Numbered from the stretch's first letter, positions 8,099 through 17,077 are shown. The stretch is DNA of 33,726 bases from an uncultured Ruminococcus sp. (GCA_947177205.1 CAMWTO010000007.1:1-33726), one strand, 5' to 3'. Numbers and translations are program-made. Notes: generated by a model from the sequence alone, not told the origin.

Positions 8099-10600
8099 TC
8101 AGAAATTTGTCATTCTGCCAGCTGTACCGTAATAATAACCACCTCCGGCGGAAGAAGCTGAGTTATTGCTGCTGATTGGATTGCCGCTTGTAATGACTTT
8201 CTGTACTAAATCAGCGTATTCCGGAGGGATGACATAGCGATTTGAATTGATGACAAGTACATAGCAGGGTTCATTGCTGATATAATGCGCTCTTGCGACT
8301 TTAAGCAGATCATACAAAGCAGGATTGTAAGAACGCAGATCACCGCCGAAATTATCAGTATAAATGCAGGTACTTTCATAGCAGGGAATGTCAGAACCAG
8401 AAGCATCTGGCTTGAAGAGGAATTTGCCCATGCTGTTTGTGGCATATTCCAGAGAGGGGGAAACGTAGTCTTCCGGGGCATAGATTCGGAGATACAGTGT
8501 CGTATTATTGTCATAATTACCCAGATCTGCATAATTGGCAGAGAGGGAAAATTCTTTCATGCCCCATTCTTTGAGTAATGCACAGGTTTCAGAATTGCAG
8601 GAATAGACGGGAAGTCCGTTCATGAAACAGATGATTTCATCTGTCTTGAACTGTTCTATTGTCATGTTCTGCAAGTCATTCTGGTAAGCCGTCCGGATTG
8701 TTTTCAGGTTGTTTTCCACATCCCGGACTGTAAAAATCTGTGCATCCTCAGGATAGTTGTTGTAAGATATGTAGTAGGAGGAGTTTGCATTTGAAATAGA
8801 AGGAGACTTAACAGAAAATGCAATCTGGTCAGGGTATTTCCGTGTTGTAATGCCGTTTTCGGTATAAGATTCCTGATACATATTTTTCATACGGTTTTCA
8901 AGCAGATTTCCGGTTGCTTCTGTGTAAGTATCCGTTTTCATGCAGATTGCAAGAAGATTCAGATACTCATCGGGCAGTAAATAATAGGTTCTGTAAATGG
9001 ATGATCCTGTGATCGTGTAGTAAGTAATATGAAATTCTGCACAGGATGAGACGGATTTTTGATAACGACTGCGACTGCGATAGCTGTAATAATCGTCGTC
9101 ATAATAATAATTATTCTCATCATTTTCATCCTGGTCACTTGTCCGGAATTTATAAGCATCATATATTGTGTTATTTTGGCTGACATTCTCCAGATAGAGA
9201 GAATAATAGCCGTCCATGTGTGCGAGTACCTGATTATTGTAATCCTGTTTCAGATTTTCGTTGCAGATTTTATGAAAATCACGGATTTTTGAGATCGTTT
9301 CTTTATCGCTGAAATTGAGTTCGTATTCAGGCATATTGAAATTACTGTCTGTTGTTTCAAATTCCACTTTGACAGATGTAATGCTTGTAAGTGCAGGAAT
9401 ATAATAGGCTCTGCCGAATGCATTTGTTGCAGAGACTGTATAAAGACCACCAAGCGTCACAACGACTGTAATGACATAAGAGATTGCACTCATCCAGAAT
9501 TTTTTGAATCCTCTTTTGCGGACAACTTCCATGATGAAGTAGACAATCATGCTGAAAATCAGAACAGGGATCAATGCACCTGTGCCGGTTTCTGTGAGGC
9601 AGAGAATGCAGACAGCAATAGCCGTCAGAATCACATAATAGATGCCAAGATACACAAACGGTTTGCTGACATGTTCGGCTTTACGGTGTTCATACAGACG
9701 CCATGCAAGAATCAGAACTGCCACTGTGAGTAAGATAATAATCAAAGCCCAGCGGATATAAGCCGGAGCAAGTCCGAGATCGCCAAGTTCTCCGCCGATT
9801 GCAGTATACGTGCCGGAATAACTGCTGACATAATCGGAAAGCATTTCATTTTTCGTAACAATTAGGAAAATCAGATAAATCAGACCGCCGATCGGGCTTG
9901 TATGTCCGATCACATCCCAGGAGTATTCAAAGCTGATGATTTCCACTTTGGAGCAGACCACAGCAAGCAGTACAGCAAGTGTGCCGGGGATCAGCAGATT
10001 TAATAAAATATTGGTGTAGATATTTTCAAATAGCGTTCCGCAGCAGCTTGTAATCAGGACAGAGATTGTGTAATACATCCACATCAGCAGGAACAAGCCG
10101 AGTGTCAACAAAAAATAATATTTATAAATCTGGCTGAGATCGCTGATTTCATCAGGTTTGAGTACAGAGCGGACTAACGGGGTGAAAGCGAGTGTGACAA
10201 TCCAACCAATCAAGGAAGCGGCAAGATAGGGAATCAGGTACATGCTCAGTCCGCCCAGATAATTACTGAAAAAGCGCTGTCTGCCGGTCAATGGAAGAGA
10301 ATAGAGCATATCCACTTTGGATTTGTCCCATTCTTCGTGATAAGCATTAATGCCGAAGAAGATTCCCAGAATCACAGAAACACCGAGACAGAAAGAACCA
10401 ATCGAGGCATATGCCCATGAATTCGTAGCAATATATCTATCTGTGACATTTTCATTATAAATTTCCAGCATCATACTGCCCATAATCAAGGGAATACCCA
10501 GAAGTTGCAGAATGCAGGTGACAATGGCGAATTTTTGATTCTGACGGAAAAGCCGGAAAGCGTTCCGGACGGGAAAACTATGCAAAAACCTGGCTGTCAT
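8099..10600 (-). CDS. ABC-2-type transporter permease
   Basis: 833 aa with many TM segments, large extracytoplasmic region, downstream of and overlapping an ABC ATPase gene. Confidence 0.82.
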   Translation of the reverse strand: MTARFLHSFPVRNAFRLFRQNQKFAIVTCILQLLGIPLIMGSMMLEIYNENVTDRYIATNSWAYASIGSFCLGVSVILGIFFGINAYHEEWDKSKVDMLYSLPLTGRQRFFSNYLGGLSMYLIPYLAASLIGWIVTLAFTPLVRSVLKPDEISDLSQIYKYYFLLTLGLFLLMWMYYTISVLITSCCGTLFENIYTNILLNLLIPGTLAVLLAVVCSKVEIISFEYSWDVIGHTSPIGGLIYLIFLIVTKNEMLSDYVSSYSGTYTAIGGELGDLGLAPAYIRWALIIILLTVAVLILAWRLYEHRKAEHVSKPFVYLGIYYVILTAIAVCILCLTETGTGALIPVLIFSMIVYFIMEVVRKRGFKKFWMSAISYVITVVVTLGGLYTVSATNAFGRAYYIPALTSITSVKVEFETTDSNFNMPEYELNFSDKETISKIRDFHKICNENLKQDYNNQVLAHMDGYYSLYLENVSQNNTIYDAYKFRTSDQDENDENNYYYDDDYYSYRSRSRYQKSVSSCAEFHITYYTITGSSIYRTYYLLPDEYLNLLAICMKTDTYTEATGNLLENRMKNMYQESYTENGITTRKYPDQIAFSVKSPSISNANSSYYISYNNYPEDAQIFTVRDVENNLKTIRTAYQNDLQNMTIEQFKTDEIICFMNGLPVYSCNSETCALLKEWGMKEFSLSANYADLGNYDNNTTLYLRIYAPEDYVSPSLEYATNSMGKFLFKPDASGSDIPCYESTCIYTDNFGGDLRSYNPALYDLLKVARAHYISNEPCYVLVINSNRYVIPPEYADLVQKVITSGNPISSNNSASSAGGGYYYGTAGRMTNF

Positions 10601-11483
10601 AACCGAGTACCTCCAATTCGTAAATAAAAATTTCTTCGAGTGACAAGGGGACTAAATCTTCCAGAACAGGATTACAGGGCGCAAGCGCCTGGTGGATCTG
10701 TTCTTCACTGCCCTTTGCAATAATATGGTAAATGCTCTGAGTCTTTTCAAAATGCAGGATTTCGAGACCGGGGAAATCCTGTGCAGAGAAAATCCGGGTT
10801 TTATCCTGAAATGCCGCCTGAATTTTATGCACTGCGCCTTTGAGACTGTCAAGCTGGCGGTTGAAGATAATTTTTCCGTGATGGAGTAAAGCCGCCGTGT
10901 CGCACATTTCGTTGATTTCTTTCAGATTATGGGAAGAGATGACGACTGTCAATTCCCGTTCGCACATGGCATCTACAAGCATTCGTTTGACAATGATTCT
11001 CATAGTAGGATCTAAGCCGTCAAATGCTTCATCCAGTAACAAATACGGTGTACAGCAGGCAATCCCGGTAATGACAATTGCCTGTCGTTTCATGCCCTTT
11101 GAAAATGTGCTGATTTTCTTATGCAAGGGGAGCTGAATGGCATCTTCCAGTCTCTTGAAGATTTCTTCTGAGAAATTGGGATAGAATTGCTTGTAGAAAT
11201 TTTTTAACTGCATGAGTGTAAAATTTGAAAACTGGATTGTTTCGTCATTGATGAAGAATACTTTCTGTTTTGCCTGGACATTATCATAGACAGATTCATC
11301 ATCAATGAGGACTTCGCCGCTTTCCGGCTTGTAGATACCGCTGAACAGTCTCAGGATCGTGGATTTCCCTGCGCCGTTTGATCCTAACAAGCCGAACGCT
11401 GTGCCTTTTGGGATTTCAAGATCCACGCCGTCGAGGGCTTTAAAATCTTCAAACTGTTTGACGGTCTGTTTTAATTGCATCAT
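10578..11483 (-). CDS. ABC transporter ATP-binding protein
   Basis: Walker A GLLGSNGAGKST, signature TFSKGMKRQ, Walker B YLLLDEAFDGLD, H-loop SHN; ATGA overlap with the GntR gene. Confidence 0.93.
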   Translation of the reverse strand: MMQLKQTVKQFEDFKALDGVDLEIPKGTAFGLLGSNGAGKSTILRLFSGIYKPESGEVLIDDESVYDNVQAKQKVFFINDETIQFSNFTLMQLKNFYKQFYPNFSEEIFKRLEDAIQLPLHKKISTFSKGMKRQAIVITGIACCTPYLLLDEAFDGLDPTMRIIVKRMLVDAMCERELTVVISSHNLKEINEMCDTAALLHHGKIIFNRQLDSLKGAVHKIQAAFQDKTRIFSAQDFPGLEILHFEKTQSIYHIIAKGSEEQIHQALAPCNPVLEDLVPLSLEEIFIYELEVLGYDSQVFA

Positions 11484-11878
11484 GATGGGAGATCTCCTTT
11501 CTGATTTAAATTCTGGTCTGATTTTTCTTCTGCAATCTGGTCAATACGTTCCGTGAGTGTTTCCTGTGGAATGCCGATGTCAAGGGCATGGGAAACAGCG
11601 CTGTCAAAATCCCGGAGCACACGTTCCTGGGCAAGCATTTTATCTGGTTTTGCAATAAAACTGCCCCGACCTGCAAGAGAATAGATAATGCCGTCCCGTT
11701 CCAGAAGGGAATAGGCTTTGGCAACCGTATTGGGATTGACGCCAAGCTGTGTTGCGAGACTGCGGACACTGGGGAGTTTATCCTGTTCCGTGAGAACGCT
11801 TTTCAGGATTAATTCAATGACTTTCCGGTAGAGCTGTTCATAGATTGGAATACGACTCATGAGATCAATGTCAAACAT
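11480..11878 (-). CDS. GntR-family (YtrA-subfamily-like) regulator
   Basis: MFDIDLMSRIPIYEQLYRKVIELILKSVLTEQDKLPSVRSLATQLGVNPNTVAKAYSLLERDGIIYSLAGRGSFI. ATG 11878 has SD AAAGGAGG; the 11923 ORF start has no clear support. Confidence 0.92.
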   Translation of the reverse strand: MFDIDLMSRIPIYEQLYRKVIELILKSVLTEQDKLPSVRSLATQLGVNPNTVAKAYSLLERDGIIYSLAGRGSFIAKPDKMLAQERVLRDFDSAVSHALDIGIPQETLTERIDQIAEEKSDQNLNQKGDLPS

Positions 11879-11926
11879 AAGGAATCCTCCTTTCTGGATA
11901 AAAAATAAATGAAGAAAATTCATTCA

Positions 11927-11951
11927 AGTGTATTAATTTAATTAGTACAGC
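11927..11951 (-). promoter_or_regulatory. Putative YtrA-like operator
   Basis: AGTGTA-N13-TACAGC just downstream of the -10 of the GntR operon promoter. Confidence 0.5.
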
Positions 11952-11964
11952 TAGAATTTATTTT

Positions 11965-11993
11965 ATTATAGCACAGGATTTTCATTCTGTCAA
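11965..11993 (-). promoter_or_regulatory. Sigma-A promoter of the GntR-ABC operon
   Basis: Minus strand: TTGACA-17-TATAAT with extended -10 TGC. Confidence 0.8.
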
Positions 11994-12022
11994 GTGAATT
12001 TTTTAAAATTTCAAAATAAAAA

Positions 12023-12062
12023 TCCCGGCAGGCTGGATTTTATGATTATCCAGTCTGCCGGG
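12023..12062 (-). terminator. Rho-independent terminator of the repeat-protein gene
   Basis: TCCCGGCAGGCTGGA...TCCAGTCTGCCGGGA stem; T-rich run on the minus strand. Confidence 0.8.
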
Positions 12063-12078
12063 AGAATTTTTTAATTAT

Positions 12079-14127
12079 TTATTTTACGTTAAATGTTTGT
12101 CTGTCAGCCGTGTGGTCTTTTGTTGCCGTTGTCGTCACAGCGACTCTGTAAGTATAAGAACCTGCCGGAAGCTTATCAAACTCGATATATTTATCAATAT
12201 TCTTCAGGTCGTAGCTGGAAGCATCCGGTGCAATGGATTTGCTTGTCACGAGTTTATTATTGGCATCATAAATCGCAACTGTCACAGCTTTGATCGTGGA
12301 ATCAGAACTGATCGTTCCACGGACTGCAACACCTCTGCCCTTGCTGATTGTCTCCGGAATGCTTGTGCCGCCCGTGAAGGAAATTCCCTTTTCGTTGGAA
12401 CTTGTCGTTCCGGAATTGGAACTGGTTGCATTGCCGACTGTAAATTTCTGATTTGTGATGACATAATTTGTATTTGCGGCATTGGTTGCGAATACCATAT
12501 AGGAATATTCGCCGTCCGTCAGCTTGTTGAATTCTACATAAGAATCCAGTTTGTTGAGGTTGTAAGTCTTGGCATTCGGGATTGCCGTCTTTCCGGTAAC
12601 AAGCTTGTTCTGACTGTCATAGATACCGACTGTCACGGACTTGATATCAGAACTTGCAGAGGAGACCGTGCCTTTGACATTCAGACAGCTTCCCTTTTTG
12701 AGACTTTCCGGAATGCTTGTGCCGTTGGCAATTGTCAGCAGATCCGATGCGGCAGTCTTGTTGCCGACTGTGAACTTCTGTTCTACCAGTGCGTAATCCT
12801 TTGTAGATGCGTTTGTTGCAAATACTTTGTAAGTATAGTCACCCTCAGCAAGCTGATTGAACAAGATATCATTGTCAAGCTTGTTCAGATTGTATGTCTT
12901 GGCATTCGGTGCAACGGTTTTGCCGGTTGCCATATTATTATTGGAATCATAGACACCAACTGTCAGAGATGTGATCTCTGAACTTGCAGATGCAACAGTA
13001 CCCTTGACAGATACGCCCTTGCCCTTGGCAATTGTGGACGGAACAGTTGTGCCGTTGGCGATTGCCATTACATCATTTGCAACCTGTCCGCTGCCCTCAC
13101 CGACTGTGAATGCTTTGTTGACCATGACGTAATTTTTTGATACGCTATTACTTGCAAATACCATGTAAGCATAAGTGCCGTCAGGGAGCTTGTTGAATTC
13201 GATATAATTATCCAGTTTGTTCAGGTCGTAAGTTTTGGCATTCGGGATTGCCGTCTTGCCGGTGACCAGTTTGCCCTGTGTGTCGTAGATGCCGACTGTG
13301 AGGGATTCAATATTGGATTCCGCAGAAGTTACAGTGCCCTTGACGATGACTGTCTTGCCCTTGGCAAGCTTGTCCGGGACTTCTGTACTGCCGGAAATGG
13401 ACATGGTATCTGTTGTTGCGCCGGGATTCTGTCCCTGATTGGGATCCTGTACCGGAGCGCTGCCGTCCTCTGTCACAGCGAATTCCTGGGAAACAACAAC
13501 AAAATCCGTATTTGCGGCATTTGTAGCAATGACTTTGTAAGTATAATTTCCGTTGTCAAGCTTGTTGAAAGCGATATCGCTGTCTACTTTGGTGACATTG
13601 TATGTCTTGGCATTGGGTGCGACGGTCTTTCCGGTCATGAGTTTGCCGTCTTTGTCATAAACGCCGACCGTCAGGGAAGTCATGTTGGAATCCGAAGAAG
13701 TCACAACGCCTTTTACAGTAACGCACTTGCCTTTTTTCAGTACTGCCGGCAGGGAAGTGCCGTTGGAAATGCTCATGGTGTCGCTTGCAGCGGGTGTCTG
13801 TGGCGTACTGCCGTCCGTAACCGTAAAGCTCTTGTTCGTCAGAACGTAATTTGTGCTTGTCTCATTGGTAGCAAATACCATGTAAGTATATGTACCAGCG
13901 GGGAGCTTGTCGAATTCAATATAACTGTCGAGCTTGGCAATGTTGTAGGACTTTGCCTTTGGCAGAGCACTCTTGCCGGTCACAAGTTTGCGGCTGGAAT
14001 CGTAAATGCCGACAGTGACGGAAGAAATATCGGATGTTTCGGAAGAAACAACGCCTTTGACAGCAAGACCCTTGCCTTTGGCGATTGTATCAGGAACGTT
14101 AGTACCGTTGGAAATAGAAAGCGCATC
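12079..14127 (-). repeat. Six coding tandem repeats of ~306-372 bp
   Basis: Repeat starts (minus strand) at 14127, 13782, 13410, 13074, 12744 and 12387, derived from residue positions 44, 159, 283, 395, 505 and 624. Confidence 0.9.
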
Positions 14128-14256
14128 ATCGGCAGCAGCGGCTGTTAGATTCAGAAATGCGTCTTCAATGCGTGACATAGGTGTCGACTTGGCAGCACCT
14201 GCAAAGACGACCGTGGCAGCGAGGATTCCGGCGGCGATTTTTTGGCTATTTCTCAT
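12079..14256 (-). CDS. Secreted protein composed of six tandem ~110-aa (Ig-like/beta-sandwich-type) repeats
   Basis: 725 aa; signal peptide MRNSQKIAAGILAATVVFAGAAKS; six copies of (D)xxSIxNGTxxPxxxxKGKxxxVKGxVxSxxSxxxSxTVGxYDxxxKxxTGKxxxPxAKxYxxxKxDxxIxFxKLxxGxYxYxVxAxN. Confidence 0.88.
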   Translation of the reverse strand: MRNSQKIAAGILAATVVFAGAAKSTPMSRIEDAFLNLTAAAADDALSISNGTNVPDTIAKGKGLAVKGVVSSETSDISSVTVGIYDSSRKLVTGKSALPKAKSYNIAKLDSYIEFDKLPAGTYTYMVFATNETSTNYVLTNKSFTVTDGSTPQTPAASDTMSISNGTSLPAVLKKGKCVTVKGVVTSSDSNMTSLTVGVYDKDGKLMTGKTVAPNAKTYNVTKVDSDIAFNKLDNGNYTYKVIATNAANTDFVVVSQEFAVTEDGSAPVQDPNQGQNPGATTDTMSISGSTEVPDKLAKGKTVIVKGTVTSAESNIESLTVGIYDTQGKLVTGKTAIPNAKTYDLNKLDNYIEFNKLPDGTYAYMVFASNSVSKNYVMVNKAFTVGEGSGQVANDVMAIANGTTVPSTIAKGKGVSVKGTVASASSEITSLTVGVYDSNNNMATGKTVAPNAKTYNLNKLDNDILFNQLAEGDYTYKVFATNASTKDYALVEQKFTVGNKTAASDLLTIANGTSIPESLKKGSCLNVKGTVSSASSDIKSVTVGIYDSQNKLVTGKTAIPNAKTYNLNKLDSYVEFNKLTDGEYSYMVFATNAANTNYVITNQKFTVGNATSSNSGTTSSNEKGISFTGGTSIPETISKGRGVAVRGTISSDSTIKAVTVAIYDANNKLVTSKSIAPDASSYDLKNIDKYIEFDKLPAGSYTYRVAVTTTATKDHTADRQTFNVK

Positions 14257-14429
14257 AAAAATAATCCTCTTCTTTCTCTTTGATTTGTTGATTTGTTCCG
14301 GGGGACACAGGATAAAAAATTGTAATAAACTTGTCTGATAGATTTATGATTTTATGAAAATTTCATGAATATTATGAATATCTGGCATAAAATCATAAAA
14401 ATATAGACTCCACCCCTAGTATAACTTTT

Positions 14430-14458
14430 ATTATAACACAGAAATTGGAATCCGTCAA
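14430..14458 (-). promoter_or_regulatory. Sigma-A promoter of the repeat-protein gene
   Basis: Minus strand TTGACG-17-TATAAT with extended -10 TGT; implies a ~165-nt 5' UTR. Confidence 0.65.
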
Positions 14459-14767
14459 TATATGGATGACAATCTTGTTGAAATTTGACTGCTTGCCCAA
14501 AAACAGCAGGCATTTTCAGGTCATTTTTCACAAATTTACACAAATTTTAAACCATATTTTTAAAGTATCGTTTTTCAATATTAAAAAATATTAAAATATA
14601 TTTAAAATATAGTTTGGAATGATAAAATTTTCATTATTTTTAAAAAAATAAAAATCAGAATTTTCCACGGAATTTTCCTGCTCTCATGTATATTTTTGTG
14701 AATTCTGCCTATAGTAATTGCAAATTTTTATGATCTGTTGATTTGATCTTTGAAAGGTGGTTTTTTT

Positions 14768-16711
14768 ATGCAGGCTGTTTTTTTCTGCGATAAGTTCGTT
14801 TCCTGCATTCCGGTCAGGGAATGCCCTGAAAGTCAGCTGACGCTCTGCAATGTGCCGCTGCTGGCATATCTGCTGAAATATATTCAAGAAAAAGGATTCC
14901 GGAATGCCGTTCTTCTGGGGACGGATGAGCAGACCAGAGAATTAGCGGATTCTCTCCATTTGAGAATGCCGGTGCAGTATGTGCGGACACTGGCTTCACT
15001 CCATGCGGACACGGCGACATTATTATTAAGAAGATTGTGTGTGCCGAACTGGGACATGGGAGAATTATTTTCACTCTGCGATTCCGGGACTGGCGCTGTG
15101 AAACTTCGTAATTCAGACGGCACGCCGACATTTGCGGAACTGCATCCGCAAGGCTCTGTTTTGCTTGCGCCGGAACGGACGGAATTATTGCAGGATTCCA
15201 CATTCCGGCAGATTGATACACCGGCGCAATATCGGGAAATTCAGCAGGAATTATTATCACAGGACAATTCCCGGCGGAAATTCCAGAATTCCCGGATTGG
15301 TGCAGGGGCAAAGATCAGCCGGCTTGCCGGGATTGATTCCCTAAGTGTCATCGGGAATGATTGTGTGATCCGAAAAGGCGCAGAACTGGAACGCTGTGTA
15401 TTAGGGGATGGCGTTCAGATCGGGGAGGATGCAAAATTAACAGATTGTGTGATCTGCCGCAAAGCCGTGATTGATCAGAAGACACATCTGGAAAATGCCG
15501 TGATTCCGGAGGAGACTGTTCTTCAGTCTGATGCGAGAATCCCCCGGAAAAAACAGATTGTAGTACTGCCTGAGGATGGCATCTGTCAGGGAATTCCACG
15601 GTGGAACACAGCCGAGACGGCGCTCCGTGCAGGTGCAGGAATGTCTGTCATCAGCCGGCGGCTTGCAATTGGTTACAGCCACAGAAGTGCAGAAAGTCTG
15701 GCGATTGCCGCATCCGCCGGCGCAGTTTCCCAGGGTATTCCTGTGTGGTATGCCGGAGAATGTGCGTTATCCCAATTGAATTTCATTGCGGCAATGACGG
15801 ACTGCGACATGCTTTTATGGGTACAAGGGGAACAGATCCGGCAAATCCGACCATTTCAGGCAGGTGGATTTCCATTGACAGAACAGCAGATTCACCGGGT
15901 TCAGCAGGCAATTGCGGCGGATGCCTGTGAAAGAATGACAGAATCAGGGGAATTATATCATGCGGAAAATTTACTGGCACTGTGGAAAGAACAGTGCAGA
16001 AAACTGATTCCGACGCAAATTCCGGGCAATCCGGAAATTCACGTGAGCTGTGGGAATTCGGGATTACGAAAAGCGGCGCAGGAACTGTTTTCTGAAATTT
16101 CCAGAAATTCGGAATCTGAGAATATAAAAAATAATATAAATTCCAGAATCACCCTGTCGCTTTCGGAAGACGGAACAAAAATTTCTGTATTTGTGTCGGA
16201 ATGTGGCATGATTCGCTGGGAACAGTTAATTTTAATCAGTCTGTTTGCATTCCGGGAAAACAGGGAAAGTCTAATCATTCCCGCAGATTTTCATCCGGTT
16301 GCCGAGGATTTCGCAAGGGAACAGCGTAAAAAAATCCGGAGAATCTCCCCGGAAGAGATCGAATCCGGGATGTCGCTGGAATTTCTGGAATCCTTTCAGA
16401 AACAGGGAATCTGCACAGATAGCGTGAAATTATTTGCGCACGTTCTGCAAGCGATGGCGTCCACAGGGAAGACTCTCCCGGAATTATTAAAAAATTTGCC
16501 GGAAATCTGCACCATACAGCATGAATTGTCCACGGAACTGACCCGACAGCAGATTGAACGGCTACAGGAATCAAACCAGGATCGGAAAGTAAGCATGATT
16601 CTTCCGGCGGGTGGCAAACTGGTGAAACTGCGGGTTCATGCGGATTCTGTAGAAACCGCAGCAGAGCTGTGCGGATTCTGGGAAAAAAAATTACAACGCC
16701 GTGAAAATTAA
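14768..16711 (+). CDS. Degenerate sugar nucleotidyltransferase + left-handed beta-helix + phosphohexomutase-like fusion protein (probable pseudoenzyme)
   Basis: Order of elements: MQAVFF...LTLCNVPLLAYLLKYIQEKGFRNAVLLG, ...IDTPAQYREIQQELLSQ, hexapeptide-like SLSVIGNDCVIRKGAELERCVLGDGVQIGEDAKLTDCVI, then a phosphomannomutase-like region ending LVKLRVHADSVETAAELCGFW. ATG 14768 with SD GAAAGGTGG. Confidence 0.7.
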   Translation: MQAVFFCDKFVSCIPVRECPESQLTLCNVPLLAYLLKYIQEKGFRNAVLLGTDEQTRELADSLHLRMPVQYVRTLASLHADTATLLLRRLCVPNWDMGELFSLCDSGTGAVKLRNSDGTPTFAELHPQGSVLLAPERTELLQDSTFRQIDTPAQYREIQQELLSQDNSRRKFQNSRIGAGAKISRLAGIDSLSVIGNDCVIRKGAELERCVLGDGVQIGEDAKLTDCVICRKAVIDQKTHLENAVIPEETVLQSDARIPRKKQIVVLPEDGICQGIPRWNTAETALRAGAGMSVISRRLAIGYSHRSAESLAIAASAGAVSQGIPVWYAGECALSQLNFIAAMTDCDMLLWVQGEQIRQIRPFQAGGFPLTEQQIHRVQQAIAADACERMTESGELYHAENLLALWKEQCRKLIPTQIPGNPEIHVSCGNSGLRKAAQELFSEISRNSESENIKNNINSRITLSLSEDGTKISVFVSECGMIRWEQLILISLFAFRENRESLIIPADFHPVAEDFAREQRKKIRRISPEEIESGMSLEFLESFQKQGICTDSVKLFAHVLQAMASTGKTLPELLKNLPEICTIQHELSTELTRQQIERLQESNQDRKVSMILPAGGKLVKLRVHADSVETAAELCGFWEKKLQRREN

Positions 16712-16773
16712 TATTAAAAAAAGTTATCACATCCGGGGAATTTTAGCGATTGTGTATAATTGTGGAAAAATGC

Positions 16774-16802
16774 TTGACAAAAATTCTGAATTCCGGTATA
16801 AT
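16774..16802 (+). promoter_or_regulatory. Consensus sigma-A promoter upstream of the RNase J gene
   Basis: TTGACA 16774-16779, 17-bp spacer, TATAAT 16797-16802. Confidence 0.85.
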
Positions 16803-16857
16803 AGAAATTAAGTATTAATTGCGACTGCGAATGCAAATGCGAATAAATGCAGAGCCT

Positions 16858-16910
16858 GCGGCATGTTTCTGAATATTCTGAAAAGCAGTGAATATTTCTG
16901 GATATGCCGC
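16858..16910 (+). promoter_or_regulatory. Hairpin in the 5' leader of the RNase J gene
   Basis: GCGGCAT...ATGCCGC outer stem (7 bp) plus inner GAATATTC/GAATATTT stem (8 bp). Confidence 0.45.
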
Positions 16911-16930
16911 TGTCCTGTGTGTAAACTGTT

Positions 16931-17002
16931 TTCATAATTTTCATAATTTTTATAAATTTAATAAATTTCACTAAATTTTACTAAATTTTACTAAATTTCA
17001 CT
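16931..17002 (+). repeat. ~10-bp phased A/T-rich direct repeat
   Basis: ttcataattt/tcataatttt/tataaattta/ataaatttca/ctaaatttta/ctaaatttta/ctaaatttca. Confidence 0.7.
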
Positions 17003-17077
17003 TAAAATAGAAAATAAATCAGTGTAAAACAAAAATAAAATAATAAATATAACTATTTTTAGAAAAGAGGGATTCTA

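Noticed and set aside
12097-12981. 294-aa plus-strand ORF inside the repeat-protein gene
   Set aside because: Shadow of the repeated minus-strand CDS; its own repetition mirrors the sense repeats.
14403-14420. Minus-strand ACTAGGGGTGGAG upstream of the repeat gene as a TPP riboswitch
   Set aside because: Only the opening ACTAGGGGTG resembles the THI-box; CTGAGA and the downstream conserved TPP segments are absent.
15594-15606. TTCCACGGTGGAA as a further parS site
   Set aside because: Contains an extra central base (TTCCAC-G-GTGGAA); ParB sites need exact half-site spacing, and it lies in coding sequence.
16037-16046. TTCACGTGAG as a parS core
   Set aside because: Only the central core matches; flanking half-site bases (AAA...GCTG) do not fit.
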